Positions 1-11,600 of a stretch of 36,924 nucleotides of DNA are shown piece after piece. Position 1 is the first letter of the stretch. Every line of letters starts with the position of its first letter. The position numbers and the translations under genes are program-made. Origin of the DNA: a virus; the IMG/VR virus record IMGVR_UViG_3300010151_007942, positions 1-36,924 of that record. One strand, 5' to 3'. Under the pieces are notes generated by a model, which saw only the letters and a program-made list of their open reading frames with translations, was not told the origin of the DNA and ran no database searches.

Positions 1-1743
1 ATTATTTATATTCTGATATATGAAATTTTTAACATCGGATAAGGTTAGGTCATATTCTCTTTTCTCGTCGCGGTTCAAGAAAAATTCCAGAATATTGGCC
101 TGCGTAAATATCTCCGGTGCAATGAACCCGCGTGAAGTTAGTAGGCGTTGTGCCAATGGCGTTGGTCGGTGAGCATCATTGATACTTCCAGAAATGTATT
201 CTACATCCTTCAGGGTTGCAAGTGATTCAACCTGAAGATGGAGAGTATCTAAATAACTCGCCATTATCTGTGTTAACTTGCGGAGGTCGCCGCCCTCTCT
301 CCGCTCACTATCTTCTTCTATAATCCAACCGGGATATGAACTATAAATCGAAGAATTGTTGGTATCATCATAGTTTTTTCCTTCTTTCCTCTTTTTTGAC
401 AACAACGAAACTACATCTGGGTGGGTGGAGTAAATGATTGGGTCCTTGAATTCGGTTTCCGCTGAGCCAGCCAACACCATAGCAGACTCAGTTGATCTAG
501 AAGCAGATTCATACCCTACCCATGTACCATTGCTGATTCGACCAGAATAATCCAAAACCACCGAATCAATACCAGTCTTTCCGGTTATCCCTTCATTAAA
601 CTTATAATAAACACCCAAATTAGTATTGGCGGTATCTGTATTCGTGCCTCCACCGACTTGAGTGAACCAATGTCGACCTATATCTTGAGCATTTCGTTTT
701 GTTTTCCAACACCTGAACTCATCGATGGAGCCAGAAAGCTTACCCCAGCCTTCCATTTCAGTGCCCGCAAAGAGCGTTCCGGAAGGAGAAGCACGCAGGG
801 CTCCAATATTAGCAATGAGGGGACCAGCTATTTCATTGATACCCGATGTTCCAAGTGTGGTGTTTTGGTTCAAGTCACCATTAATATAAAATTTTGTTTC
901 AACTCCGGAAGAGGCGCTAAGAAAGCTAAAAGCGTAATGATTCCATGAAGCTAGAGAACCGGTGCCTTGGATAGAGGCGCCAATTTGTTGATTAAAATAG
1001 CCCGCTGTTCCAGATTGAGCAGTTATGCGGAATGGCGACTCGGACGCAGAAGTTCCCGAAATTTCGATAGTGAGCCTTCCATATTCTGCACTTGAAGAAG
1101 CTTCCCCATTCCAAAGATCGAAGAGGACCTCCTTGCTGGTATCGGCTGGTGTAAACCCATCTTTTTGCAACCAGAACTCAACAGTAAAACCATCATTTTG
1201 CAAATCACACTTGAGGTTGCTCTCTCGATTTTCTGAAGCATCAAGTATATTGGCCGTGCCACCTTCCGATGGATAGATTTTTGATAAAGCAGTATTGTTA
1301 GGATCCTCGTGGGGTCCACCCTTTACTTGGATATATCCATCGACATCTGATTGTCCATACTCTCCAAGTGTTGCCTGGAGCGTGCCCCAGCCCGTTGGCG
1401 AGAGAAGAGCGTGCCCGTTTGTTCGGGGATAATCATTTTCGAAAAGATGCTGATCAAGAAATGAAGAGCTTATTCGCCATTGTAGCTTTTCTTTAAGGGA
1501 CCCGTCATACGGGTACTGAACGTGGATTCTCGTAATCGCATCTTCATAGTAGCTTTCCGCCGAACCAAAAATCGCAAAATTTTCAGGCTTAGAGAAATCT
1601 ACCTGGGGGATATACGATTCCCGCTCTCCCAGAAAAACTCTTACGTAGTCTGCCGACTCAACATCGCTGCCAAGCTCATGGATACTTTTTTTAGAAACTA
1701 ACTTAGAGGCGGCGCTTTCGTCAAAAAGATCTTTAATACTCAT
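1..1743 (-). CDS. LamG-domain virion structural protein (partial, 3' end off the left edge)
   Basis: An open frame of 581 codons begins at ATG 1743 and reaches base 1 with no stop, so the C-terminus is missing. Residues about 170-350 look like a concanavalin-like LamG jelly-roll: a strand with FTVEFWLQKDG (186-196), then SWNHYAFSF (266-274), KFYINGD (284-290) and SGSIDEFRCW (337-346). These are the usual strand signatures of Laminin_G_3 domains, which bind carbohydrate or protein. The first 170 residues and the part after 390 are not recognised. The gene follows the DNRLRE-like gene after a 3-base gap (TAA GCC ATG). It occupies the place where T4 relatives carry wedge genes 7 and 8, so a baseplate or peripheral tail role, perhaps as an adhesin, is inferred. 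The domain call is fairly sure and the exact role is not. Confidence 0.8.
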   Translation of the reverse strand, partial: MSIKDLFDESAASKLVSKKSIHELGSDVESADYVRVFLGERESYIPQVDFSKPENFAIFGSAESYYEDAITRIHVQYPYDGSLKEKLQWRISSSFLDQHLFENDYPRTNGHALLSPTGWGTLQATLGEYGQSDVDGYIQVKGGPHEDPNNTALSKIYPSEGGTANILDASENRESNLKCDLQNDGFTVEFWLQKDGFTPADTSKEVLFDLWNGEASSSAEYGRLTIEISGTSASESPFRITAQSGTAGYFNQQIGASIQGTGSLASWNHYAFSFLSASSGVETKFYINGDLNQNTTLGTSGINEIAGPLIANIGALRASPSGTLFAGTEMEGWGKLSGSIDEFRCWKTKRNAQDIGRHWFTQVGGGTNTDTANTNLGVYYKFNEGITGKTGIDSVVLDYSGRISNGTWVGYESASRSTESAMVLAGSAETEFKDPIIYSTHPDVVSLLSKKRKEGKNYDDTNNSSIYSSYPGWIIEEDSERREGGDLRKLTQIMASYLDTLHLQVESLATLKDVEYISGSINDAHRPTPLAQRLLTSRGFIAPEIFTQANILEFFLNRDEKREYDLTLSDVKNFIYQNINN

Positions 1744-1746
1744 GGC

Positions 1747-3225
1747 TTACTCTACTCTAAATTTAAATACTTCAGGTTGTTCGTGATAAGCACCATTGAT
1801 GTAATAAACAAACTTTATTCCATATGAATAGCCCGTTTCCAACAGTTCCATATCTAAATCAAAGTAACCTCCGGAAACATCAAAAGACATCTGCGTGTGA
1901 TTATTGCTTCCCGTCCCGTATGGGATTGCTTCAAGCCCATCAATCACGCGGACAACTTTATAATATCCAGCTTCAATTGTTTCTGCCTGGATATTTGAAG
2001 TTGCCTTGGTGTAAATAGTGGGATTCCAATCTTTTTGTCTGGTGTAGAGCCTGAACCGGGCGACCTCGTCTTTATCATATTTTGACTTCAAGTTTGTAAT
2101 GTTGGTTACATATTTTGGATTCGGATTCCAATTACTAGATTCGAATGAATTTACAGTAATTGCTGACCCGGAATGATATTCTGTTGATCCACTGTGCCAG
2201 ACCGGATAAACCGTGGTTGCTGACCCGGTATATGCAAACGTCGCCGAGTACACCCCCGTAGATACATAACTTCCAGTTACATTAACATCATCATTTGCTG
2301 CGACGCCACCGCCGACTGGCAACGTAAACTTCGATGATCCAAGAGTTTCATACACGCTCAGAAGAATATTGTTTGTGCTTACGGCAGGAATATTTTTTAA
2401 TTGCCCGCGCACATAATTATAAAGGTACAGCGTATTGAGGTTATCTGTTGCATCCGCAAGAGAACTGCTTAGATAAAAGTTTCCTGCATCATCTTTTATC
2501 GCAGAGTCCCAACGAGCTTCAATTATCGGCCTCTTATAAAAGAACTCGGTTCCACGAGCAAAAAACTTTTTAGTGTAGAAGGATCTCTCTTGAGCACCAT
2601 TTTCTTGGCTAGAGGTTAAGAAGACTCCAACACCATAATTTTGACGAGCAGGGGCCACACCCGCATCTAGCCACTCCTCAACAAGGGAAGTTATATTTAT
2701 TTCTAAGTCTTCTGTGCCAAGAGGAAATTCTTGAGAATAGAACGGAAGAGTACTCCCAGCCACATAGGCGCCAGTATGATAATCTCCCCCTTCCGTAGTC
2801 CAGTTGGTTAATCCAGAATTGCCACTTGACGCAACAATCCAGTTAGCATATCCCTCATCTGAATATTCTTCCATATCCAACCCACGACCCTCATCCCACG
2901 AGCGTGAAACCGCATGCACAACAAGAGTAAACTCGCGAGGCAAAGTAAAAGCATGGGGAGTATTATAAAGGCGCAAATAAAAATCAACACTACCACTTGC
3001 CGGAATTGTTCCCGCAGTTCTGTCAGTCTGAATATTTGTCGTTGACCATTCGGATAGCATTCTACACTTTTCCAATGATGAACTCGTTTCCTGACCATAA
3101 ATCGAAAAAATCTCAGATACGTCGGAGAGGCCCATGCTTGAACCCGTGCCGCGCATAGTTAGATTGGCCTTGAATGCGTTTGTTATGGTTGTATCTTTGG
3201 TGGCTATGTATCTTTTAATCGACAT
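1747..3225 (-). CDS. DNRLRE-like virion structural protein
   Basis: The product has 492 residues. The N-terminal part (about 1-230) resembles the DNRLRE or carbohydrate-binding-like beta domain found in phage tail and secreted surface proteins: a DTTIT start, a GLS segment, a region rich in aromatic and Ser/Thr residues, and a late segment DLEINITSLVEEWLDAG followed by NYGVGVFLTSS. The remainder has repeated short SGS/GSS/GSA turns and alternating beta-type sequence, typical of tail-surface proteins. No catalytic motif is visible. Its ATG overlaps the stop of the gp6-like gene by one base (TAATG), so it is probably translationally coupled to the baseplate wedge gene. A structural role at the baseplate periphery is inferred from the neighbours. 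The domain assignment is from pattern memory and is moderately sure. Confidence 0.7.
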   Translation of the reverse strand: MSIKRYIATKDTTITNAFKANLTMRGTGSSMGLSDVSEIFSIYGQETSSSLEKCRMLSEWSTTNIQTDRTAGTIPASGSVDFYLRLYNTPHAFTLPREFTLVVHAVSRSWDEGRGLDMEEYSDEGYANWIVASSGNSGLTNWTTEGGDYHTGAYVAGSTLPFYSQEFPLGTEDLEINITSLVEEWLDAGVAPARQNYGVGVFLTSSQENGAQERSFYTKKFFARGTEFFYKRPIIEARWDSAIKDDAGNFYLSSSLADATDNLNTLYLYNYVRGQLKNIPAVSTNNILLSVYETLGSSKFTLPVGGGVAANDDVNVTGSYVSTGVYSATFAYTGSATTVYPVWHSGSTEYHSGSAITVNSFESSNWNPNPKYVTNITNLKSKYDKDEVARFRLYTRQKDWNPTIYTKATSNIQAETIEAGYYKVVRVIDGLEAIPYGTGSNNHTQMSFDVSGGYFDLDMELLETGYSYGIKFVYYINGAYHEQPEVFKFRVE

Positions 3226-5036
3226 TATCTAATGGTCCCCACAATATCTTGATCAGGGTACTTTACTTCAATAATAACATTCTTTGGAATATCTATGTAT
3301 CTGCCATCGGGATCTATTCGGCTGCTGATATCAAATGGGGCTGAGGAATATCCAACTTGATTTTTGGCGGCAACGTTAACTTCAACAACATCCAGAAGGC
3401 CCGGAACAGCGCGCAAAACAGAAAATACATCCGATATATAAAAGTTTTCGCCTATATCATATTTTTTTAATGAAAAGTACGATGCAAGGAAATCAGAAGC
3501 CGTCTTAAAAACATCATATCGATTTGAACCCCTTTCTGCAATCGCAGAAAAACTCACTTCAATATTCATCACCCACGCATCTAAAATATCAACAGTATCG
3601 TTTATCATCTTATGTCTTTCAATCCAAGACTTTAAGTTTGTTTTTATCACAGAGTTCGTGGTTGCTAATTTTCCTGACCCATCTTCGGAAACAACATAGA
3701 CATTCAGATTGCGCTTAAAGCTATCCGAATCTTGAACTATCACCGCGCGGCGAATACTGCCAAACTGCGAAGGCATACTATAAATTAAACTGATATAATC
3801 TTGTTTTGTCACTGCGCGGTTTTGTGTTGCAAAGTGTCCCAGTATTCTAGACTTTAATTCTTGTGGAGTTGGGAATGATACTTTCCCCACAATCGGCTCT
3901 AAGTTTGACACCTCCAAAGAAGAATTAACCCCTCGAACAAGGCTCGTGTCTAATATAACGCCTGCGCCAAGCGAAGGAAAGCGAATATTTCTCTTAACCA
4001 CCTTTGAAACACTTCCGACATTGGCATTCACCGCGCCGGGACTCGCAACTCGATATGATACGAGCAGCGTTGTATTGGCCGGGGCAATGCCAAGGGCATC
4101 GGTTTTTGTCATCTTGGACGGATCAAAACTAACTTGCGAAACATAATTTCTACCATGAATATTTAAAGTTAAATCAGAAGGATCTGGGATCATTACGTTG
4201 CTTAGGTTTTCCTCGGACCCATAACCAAACTGTAAAACAGTTTTTCTTACTCCACGGCTTACCGTGAACCGTCTCGGAACAATGACGGGCTTTAATAATT
4301 TTTTAACCTTGTCGTTGTGAACGCCAACATTATCCACCTCGATGTATACAACATTTTGTGATAAATGGTCTACCTCATAATAAGAATTACCATCCGAATC
4401 CTCCACAGAAACTATTTCTGCCACATTGGGATTGGATATCTCAGCGGTTGGGAATCTTCGATAACCGCCAACTTCAATAGATTGTACGCCCACATCACCA
4501 GACATCACCTGCCCAAAAGCCTTAATAGCATATTGAGTAGGCAAGCTAGAAATTGCATCTGTAGAGTGACAAACAACTTCCCACCTTGGGTCAGCAAAAT
4601 TTATATCTTCATTCAAAATAAAAGATTGATTATTTACAGAAGAAAACATAGTTCCCTTTTCCACAACTGGAATATACTGAGAGTCTGGGGATGTTCCAAC
4701 TGAACTCGCTGGGACGGTGATATACAGTGCAACGGTTCCGTAAGCGGTCTGTGCATTATTAAATTTATACCCCAGCTGCCGACCAATTCTGAGAATTGAA
4801 TCATATTGGTTGGCAGTTTCCAACATACTCTCGTTAGCTTGGTAATCGACATAGAAAGATAAAATATCACCAACATAAGCTACGGTGTCCAGCATGAGTG
4901 ATCCAAAAGAGGCTTGGTTAAAATCTTGGAATGTATTGGGGTAATACCTTTTTGCGTACGCAACCAAGTCTCTCTTGATGGATTGAAAATCTCGACTTGT
5001 ATAATCAATTGATGTTATTTTATTTTTTAAACTCAT
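3225..5036 (-). CDS. 6: Baseplate wedge protein, gp6-like
   Basis: The product has 603 residues and is close in size to T4 gp6 (about 660), which forms the ring holding the baseplate wedges together. The N-terminus carries the family's conserved opening, IDYTSRDFQSIKRDLVAYAK (residues 9-28), followed by a SFGSLMLDTVAYVGDILSFY segment and an ANESMLETA helix, which together are hallmarks of the gp6/gpJ baseplate family. A later segment around QNRAVTKQDYISLIYSMPS matches the second conserved block of this family. It sits directly downstream of the gp25-like gene (14-base gap), the common arrangement in marine T4-like phages. ATG 5036 is preceded by AGAGGGA about 10 bases upstream. The identification is confident. 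Confidence 0.92.
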   Translation of the reverse strand: MSLKNKITSIDYTSRDFQSIKRDLVAYAKRYYPNTFQDFNQASFGSLMLDTVAYVGDILSFYVDYQANESMLETANQYDSILRIGRQLGYKFNNAQTAYGTVALYITVPASSVGTSPDSQYIPVVEKGTMFSSVNNQSFILNEDINFADPRWEVVCHSTDAISSLPTQYAIKAFGQVMSGDVGVQSIEVGGYRRFPTAEISNPNVAEIVSVEDSDGNSYYEVDHLSQNVVYIEVDNVGVHNDKVKKLLKPVIVPRRFTVSRGVRKTVLQFGYGSEENLSNVMIPDPSDLTLNIHGRNYVSQVSFDPSKMTKTDALGIAPANTTLLVSYRVASPGAVNANVGSVSKVVKRNIRFPSLGAGVILDTSLVRGVNSSLEVSNLEPIVGKVSFPTPQELKSRILGHFATQNRAVTKQDYISLIYSMPSQFGSIRRAVIVQDSDSFKRNLNVYVVSEDGSGKLATTNSVIKTNLKSWIERHKMINDTVDILDAWVMNIEVSFSAIAERGSNRYDVFKTASDFLASYFSLKKYDIGENFYISDVFSVLRAVPGLLDVVEVNVAAKNQVGYSSAPFDISSRIDPDGRYIDIPKNVIIEVKYPDQDIVGTIR

Positions 5037-5050
5037 TAATTAAAATCCCT

Positions 5051-5425
5051 CTATAGTGGAATTGCCAATTGCAAAATGTCCACAGCGCTTAAACCTGAGA
5101 TCGCATACTCTATTTGAATATATAGTTTTTCAGATATTTCCCGATCCTCCCCCATTCGAACCCCCTTGATTTGAACAAAGGGCATATATTTTTTTACTTG
5201 ACTAAAAATTCTTTCTTTGATGTCTTCCCGTACCGACTCAATATTATGTTCAAATAAAAACGCTCTAATTCCTACTCCGAAATTGGGGTCCATAATCCTT
5301 TCTCCGGGCGCTGTTAATACAATGTTTTTTAGATTTTGTTGTACATTTTCTTGAATAGACTTCGTTAAAGTAAATCCATCTTTAGAATCACGAAGAACCG
5401 GGAGTTTTACTGAATATCCAAACAT
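5051..5425 (-). CDS. 25: Baseplate wedge subunit, gp25/GPW-like
   Basis: This 124-residue protein has the usual length for the GPW/gp25 family, which forms part of the wedge around the central hub in contractile tails and also occurs in type VI secretion systems. The diagnostic block LTAPGERIMDPNFGVGI lies at residues about 37-53, followed by AFLFEHN and then the usual EDIKERIFSQVKKYMPFV segment. Some family members were once called lysozymes, but no lysozyme active site is visible. ATG 5425 has a good ribosome site (AGAGGAAGG) and abuts the TAA of the possible 76-codon gene. The stop of the giant gene lies 29 bases upstream. The identification is confident. Confidence 0.93.
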   Translation of the reverse strand: MFGYSVKLPVLRDSKDGFTLTKSIQENVQQNLKNIVLTAPGERIMDPNFGVGIRAFLFEHNIESVREDIKERIFSQVKKYMPFVQIKGVRMGEDREISEKLYIQIEYAISGLSAVDILQLAIPL

Positions 5426-5656
5426 TTAACTCGCCTTCCTCTCTCTTATGGACATCATGGGCAACGACGGCCTCTCTTCTTTTTGTGTGGCGGGAGTGAT
5501 GGGATTTTTATATCCAGCAATTTTCTCAACCACGGCACAATACTGAACAGTGCTTTTAAAATCATCCACGGGAAAATTAACAATATTAGAGGGATCGGCA
5601 GCTCTAGCGGCTTCTGCCACCAACGATTTCTTGGTTTTGCTTTCATTGCCCACCAT
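5426..5656 (-). CDS. Possible small protein overlapping the 3' end of the giant gene
   Basis: An open frame of 76 residues starts at ATG 5656. Its first 202 bases lie inside the 3' end of the giant gene in another frame, and its TAA lies directly before the gp25 ATG (TAAATG). The product is hydrophilic, with a KSLVAEAARAAD helix-like stretch, the segment VNFPVDDFKSTVQYCAVVEK and a proline-rich tail ending in basic residues. A purine-rich GAGGGGG lies 13 bases before the start. I do not recognise the family. The exact abutment with gp25 argues for a real, coupled gene. Against it, the giant frame is also open and ends in a plausible hydrophobic helix with a basic tail. One of the two reading frames may be a shadow, so confidence is low to moderate. 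Confidence 0.4.
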   Translation of the reverse strand: MVGNESKTKKSLVAEAARAADPSNIVNFPVDDFKSTVQYCAVVEKIAGYKNPITPATQKEERPSLPMMSIRERKAS

Positions 5657-8600
5657 GATGGATGTTCGGACCCCCTCGCAACATTGTAGAGTTCTTTAAT
5701 TAAATCCTTCGTAGTCTTAAACATCATTTCTCGGTTTGGCAGCCCAGAAATGTGCTCAGCATTGTAAATAGTTGCTAAGCTAATTAGTCGCGTAGAGGGG
5801 ATCATGTATTCAAGAACCGCTTCATACTGAGGATTCTGAATAATTTGTTTCTTCAATATTAAAGAATTGTCGGCATGTATTTTTTCAAAACGAATGGCGG
5901 CTTGCGGAATTACAAGCTGATTCTCCATTCTCCCTATATAATACTCAAGCTGTTGTATCGCATTTATTATCTTATCGTAGGCTTCACAGTTGGCAGTCCC
6001 TAGCCTGCTGTTCGGATCGCCCGGGTCACGAAGACATCGGCGGGTTGGGGTCAGCCCGTCGGGCTCCATTGCCTCCAGCTGCTTTTCCAGAAAATCTTTA
6101 AAGTTCTCCATCATCACCTTCAACAGGTGATCTCCTGGTATCTCCGACAATTGCTCTGGCAAATCTTGTTGTAGCATATCCTCAAATGGTTTTTTTATTG
6201 AATACGTTAGCCAACCATGTACCCACTTGCGTCCCCACCTAAAATTTCGAGCACTAATTAGACCAAGGTCATCGGTATCGTATTTGTGTGGCTTCAAAAG
6301 GTCATCTACGAATGACTCATACCATAACGGACCAGCGATTCGCTCGCGTCGGTCAGTATATTCCTCCACCGTTTCAGATATCATTGGCCCATACAGCCTA
6401 GCATCGATATCTATATTGTGCGCACCAAGGTCTACGCCCAGCATATCCAGAGTCCACGCTTCTCCTTCCGGGCTACCGTAGAGGCCTCCTCGACAGCGAG
6501 CTTCTGGGTGGTCAGTGCTAAAATCTGATAAAAAGATTTTCGGCTGTAAATCGTTATCCTTAACTGCCGGTGACTTATTACAACCCGCGAGCGCATATAC
6601 CCCCGTAGTGCGGAGCGTACCGGGCGCTCCACTTTGGACACTGCCGGCGCCATTTGAAAGGCAACGAACGTGCCCTCCTGGCTGAGTGGTTGTCCAGTTG
6701 TTCGCTCGTGGAACTGTGGCCTCGCCGCCCTCCAATCCCGGGCCAGTTACCTGGTGGTACCTGCCGTACGCGTCCATCACCGTGACCTGCTCGTGCTGAC
6801 GGGTTTCGGAACCGGGGTGCGCAGGAAACGTTCGTTGTCGACCTTCGCGATCTTTATCGGTATAGTATTCCGAAGGTTTATTATATATTAGGTCACTGTC
6901 GCGCACTGGGTCCTCGCCGTTCTGGCGAACGGCCAAGGTCCACTCTGGTGGTGCATCGTCAGCGTTAAACTGAAACTCGCCGCCAAAAGCTCCCCAAACA
7001 TTAAATCCAAAAAGCCTGTATCCCAGGTCCCATATTTTCTTTACCATTTGCCAATACTGAGAATTCGACCCGTCTCCTCGGACGCGCTCGAAATCTGGCT
7101 GAACGGCACTTTCCCCACCCGGTAGAGATCGATTGCCGCTATAAAAATTGCCATCCGGGCCTAGTCTAGGTCTGCTCACGGCCTCTGACCAAGGCTCCAT
7201 CCAAGGGGGAACAACGCGACCGCCCCAGTTCTGGAGCCAGCCGGTCTTCCGCAATGGAGAGTTCGCGTTGCTCCAGGAATAAGCATACGCAGAATAATAA
7301 AACTCGCTTTGGTCACCCTGCCGACATGCGCTGTCATATGGAAGAACAAAATTATTAAACTTGATAGCATCATCTTTAAATCCGGGGTCGCCAGAAAGAC
7401 CATTTTCTATCGGATCTAGAAAAACGTCTTGTATGGATTGAATACAAGCTTGAATTGCAGATCTAGTATCATTATGAAGGGCGGGAAATTTTATGTCTGC
7501 GGACTGTAATTCTACCAAACCTTCCATCAGTGGCAACGTTTTTATATCTACGATTTCCTCGCTGGTCTCAAGATCTAAAAGAGTGCGAGCATTGGGGTCG
7601 TTTGGGTCTTCAAGTTCGACCTGATTTCTGAATGTCAGATCTTCTTGCAATAAATGGCTTTTATTTGTTTGAATAAACCGCTCGACTTGAGGCTGCATTG
7701 GCTCAGCAAATGTCTCGGCCAAATCAGAATTCAAATTTATTCTTCCGGGGCCGCCATGTTCTAGCGGGTAAACGAAGGTTAATCTTGTTCCCATCTCCCA
7801 TTTATCAAAATATTTTGTAATATTAAGGTATGGTTTCCCATCAGCGGGCTTAACAAACAACCCCAACTCTTCATGGTAATCAAGAAGCGTGCGGACCCAG
7901 TCCGACCATGCTTGTAGATTTACAACACCAAATAAACTAGAATCTCTATTTTTAATTAAACTTTCTGCCCTATTCGCAGTCGCGTCTCCATACTCAGCTC
8001 GGAGAGTCCCGAGAATAATCGGCCAGTCTTCCTCAAAGCTTTTGTCTGTGATCTTAACAAATCTTTCCAGCACAAAGCCACCATGCGTACCTAAGCCGGC
8101 CTTACAGAAATCATATTTTAAAGAACCGGGCTGAGTATCACAATAAATATCTCCTATGGGCTCATCGTCAGACCCGCGTTGCGCATTTAGAATTTCGTCA
8201 GTTGAATCCGACAAGCTTCTCATAATGTAATTTTCTAATTTTGAAGCAGGCGGATAAACATTCTGTTTTATTTTCCAAGTGATAACTTTTGAGCTACCGT
8301 TATCTCGGCCATCGCCGCCGAAATTTTCTCCACAATGGTTATCGCCGTCTTCGAGCTTGTAGTCAAACCACTGTGTCCACACAACCTCACCGGCGTTCAC
8401 CTCTATCATACCGGGGTCACTAAATTTATTTTGATTCCACGTCCAGCGCCAGCGCGTGGCGTAGTCGTAGCGCTCGCCGTCAGTTTCAAGGGAAACAATC
8501 CTATGGTCGGTCCCGCCGAAGCGGTTCCAGGTTGCACAGTCAAGTACAATCGGCTCAGCGTCAAAAATCTGCTCACTAACATCAAACCCAATTTCATCAA

Positions 8601-11600
8601 GGGCAGCTCTGAATCTCTGTCCCTCCTCCTCAACATTGTTCTGCACAAAATTATGAATATTTTCGCCCTGTTCTCGCAGAACGCCCCAAGCCCAATAGAC
8701 CTCTGCCAGTTCAGAGTTCCCCAATTCATCTCTAATCGATTCCTCATTAACGGAAAAAGGCTCATTTGAATCCTCGGTTCCAAAGCCTATAAAAAATCTA
8801 GGTTTTCCAATGGGACTAGTCTTCGGGACATCCACGACTTCTGCTATTTCATTTAGCCAGCTTACTGGAGTAATGTGCCCCTGCAGCACAGTATCATATT
8901 CGCCGGCCATCGATGCTACGAGATCCCTAACTGAATATTCCATGAAGCCCATGGTTTTTTTGCCAGTATCAGGATCGATTGATTCGGTTGACCACATATT
9001 AGAAAACGTCATGTTGCCAACCTCAAAACACTCAGAACCCTCTATTTGACAAACTGGGACCTTTTCCACCGAGACATCAGCGGGCTCCCGGCCCTCCAGT
9101 GTCTTTCCACCCGTAAGGTTCTTTTGGGCCTCCTCTGTATTCGGAAGATTCAACTCAAATAGTTTTTCGCTAGCAAGCAGTAGCTCAATAGGTTCTCCGG
9201 TAAGAGGGTCTTTAAATTCTTCTCGATCATCATACTTTCTACTTAACAGGTCTTGATCAATCCGAAAAACCAGATCTTCAAAAAATGGTATATTTTCTAC
9301 GAAGCCGCCCTCGAACGTCAAAACATTGCTTTCGGTGAGGCCGGATTTCTTATTAAATCTATTGATGAAGTACCTAAATAATAAATCTGATTTGGCAACA
9401 GAGCTAAACTTAAATTCAGAAAACACAAAGATAGAATCTAAAAGCATTTCTATCAAAAAGATTTTCATATAAGCTACGCCAATGCCATAAGTTATTGCTG
9501 CAGTATTTCTTTGAGGATCCAAGAGAAGAGATCGGGCAGCATGGCTGGTTGTTCTCCTTCTCAAATCGTTAACGTTCAAGAGACCCTCCGGCCTTGGGTT
9601 ACAAAACGAATCTGATGAAAAGTCAGCTTCTATTATTTCCTCTTTACCGTCATCCGGGGCTAGTTTTAAAAACCTGCCGGCTTTCATAATATCAAAGACT
9701 TGCCCAAGTACATATTTTATCAACTCGGGATAAAGATGCTCCATGTGATATTCTAAAAAGGCCTCTGAGTTTTCTAGATATGTGCGCGCGTTAACTGCGC
9801 TAGAAACAGGAAGCTCCATCCATTTTCCAAGTAAATAATTATTAAATGCCTCAACTGGAGGGGCCGCGACGCCTCTTATCGGGTGTCCAAGCTGTTCATC
9901 CGTCACCACCGACAAAACAGCTGGTGTTAGCAGCTTTTCTCCATTAAACGCAAAATATAATTCTCCAGGTACTCGCCAACCCTCTACACGATAAGCATCC
10001 AAAATTCTGTCCCACTGCGTTCCGGGATCTACTTTTGGACAAAGTTCATATTTAATAAGTTTTCGCTCAATTCTATCGGGGGTGGATGTTGGAATGGTCC
10101 CGGGGCCGTTCTTCTGTTCCCATATATTAAAATCCTTGGATCCACCATGCCTTCCAACAGCACGGCTTGTATAGAAGTTATCATCCCAAACTCTTCTAGG
10201 GGGCAAAACCAACCAAGTTGAACTTTGTGCAGGATTCTGGACGTTCATTATAACTGTGTCACGGTTGTTTGGATCAAGCCAATTTTCATACTCATCGTAG
10301 GAATTATCCATTACCGTTGGTGCAACCACCACCTGGATTGCTTTTGGCTCTGCACCGAGGCCGTCGGCGAGTAATTCCATCACGGGGTGGGGCTCGGCCG
10401 CGTCGGGGATGGGCTGTGCCGTGACCTGCTGAAAAGGGGCAATTGTATCAACATGATAATTATAATCACTATTATACTGATCTTCAATTGGTGTGAATAC
10501 CGTATCCTTCACTATATCATTTAAAAACTTAACAGAGGGTGGCTCTCTTGGAACCAGTCCATTAGGGTTCGCCGGGTCTTGAAAAATCGATGGCATCAAC
10601 CCGGCCGCAAAATCTTCTCCGCCAGCCGATTTCTTTGCTAATTCAATTATTCCTTCGGCACGGGCAGTATCACACTTCGCCGCTTCCGTGAGAAGTTCCC
10701 GAATTTGTTCAGCGGTGGCTCTCCCGTTTGCCAGATTTTCTCTGAACTCACTGTTCTCGCACAGTGAATTTGTACCCTCAGTATCGGCTGCTGCCATTAG
10801 GTCAGCAAGATTATTACAAATTTCAAGATCTATCATCTCACCAAGCATCGTATAAAGATTTATTACACGCTGCGTAGTTGACCATTGAGCACGAACTGAT
10901 GGATAGCTTTCAGCTATCAACTTCTCTACTATGTTCACCGTTGGCAAGTCAGCATTTCCAGTAAGAAGCGAACAAAATTCTTTTGGTTTTAAAATCGTAG
11001 AAGTGTCCTTTAACAACTGGTTTAGGATATCCGGGTCAATTATATCTGATGGAAGGCTGTTCTGCTTTAATCCCTGGTTCAGGGCCGGCAGATCAATGTC
11101 GCCATATGATCTATCAAAGTTAAGAGCGAAGGCTTGTTGTTGGGGTCCTTTTGTCTCGCACTTCCACGAAAAATCAAGCATCAACGATATTATCTGAACA
11201 ATAAATTGAATTATAAGATTAATTACGGCGTTCAAAATAATTGTCATAATGTACGCCAGAATATCAACCGTTGGGAGTCTATCGGGGATGGTAAATCTTG
11301 GGGGCCACTCAAATGGCAAACATGCACACAATAGTGGTATTGTTTTACAAATATCACTGCACCCTATGAATGCGGCCTGGGCTCGTAATATATCAGCCTG
11401 GATGAGGGACGCTGTATCACCTCCCACACCATTGTTTTCAAGCCAGATGGCCTTCTCCTCTAATTCATTGCACGCACAATCAATCAGCATTCTTATTTTT
11501 TCCTTAAAATCTATTTTTGCTAAGGCTTCATAATACAGACGATTGAGCATGTGTTGTCCCATGGCCGAATCGAGAGCGCCGAGTTCGAGAGGATCCTCGC

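Noticed and set aside
3-10. Minus-strand TATAAATA, an exact T4 late promoter octamer
   Set aside because: It lies inside the LamG gene at the window edge, and no downstream gene start can be seen. An 8-base match is expected by chance in AT-rich DNA.
8335-8769. 144-codon plus-strand open frame
   Set aside because: It lies wholly opposite the giant gene and has the random composition of a shadow frame, with no ribosome site or family resemblance.
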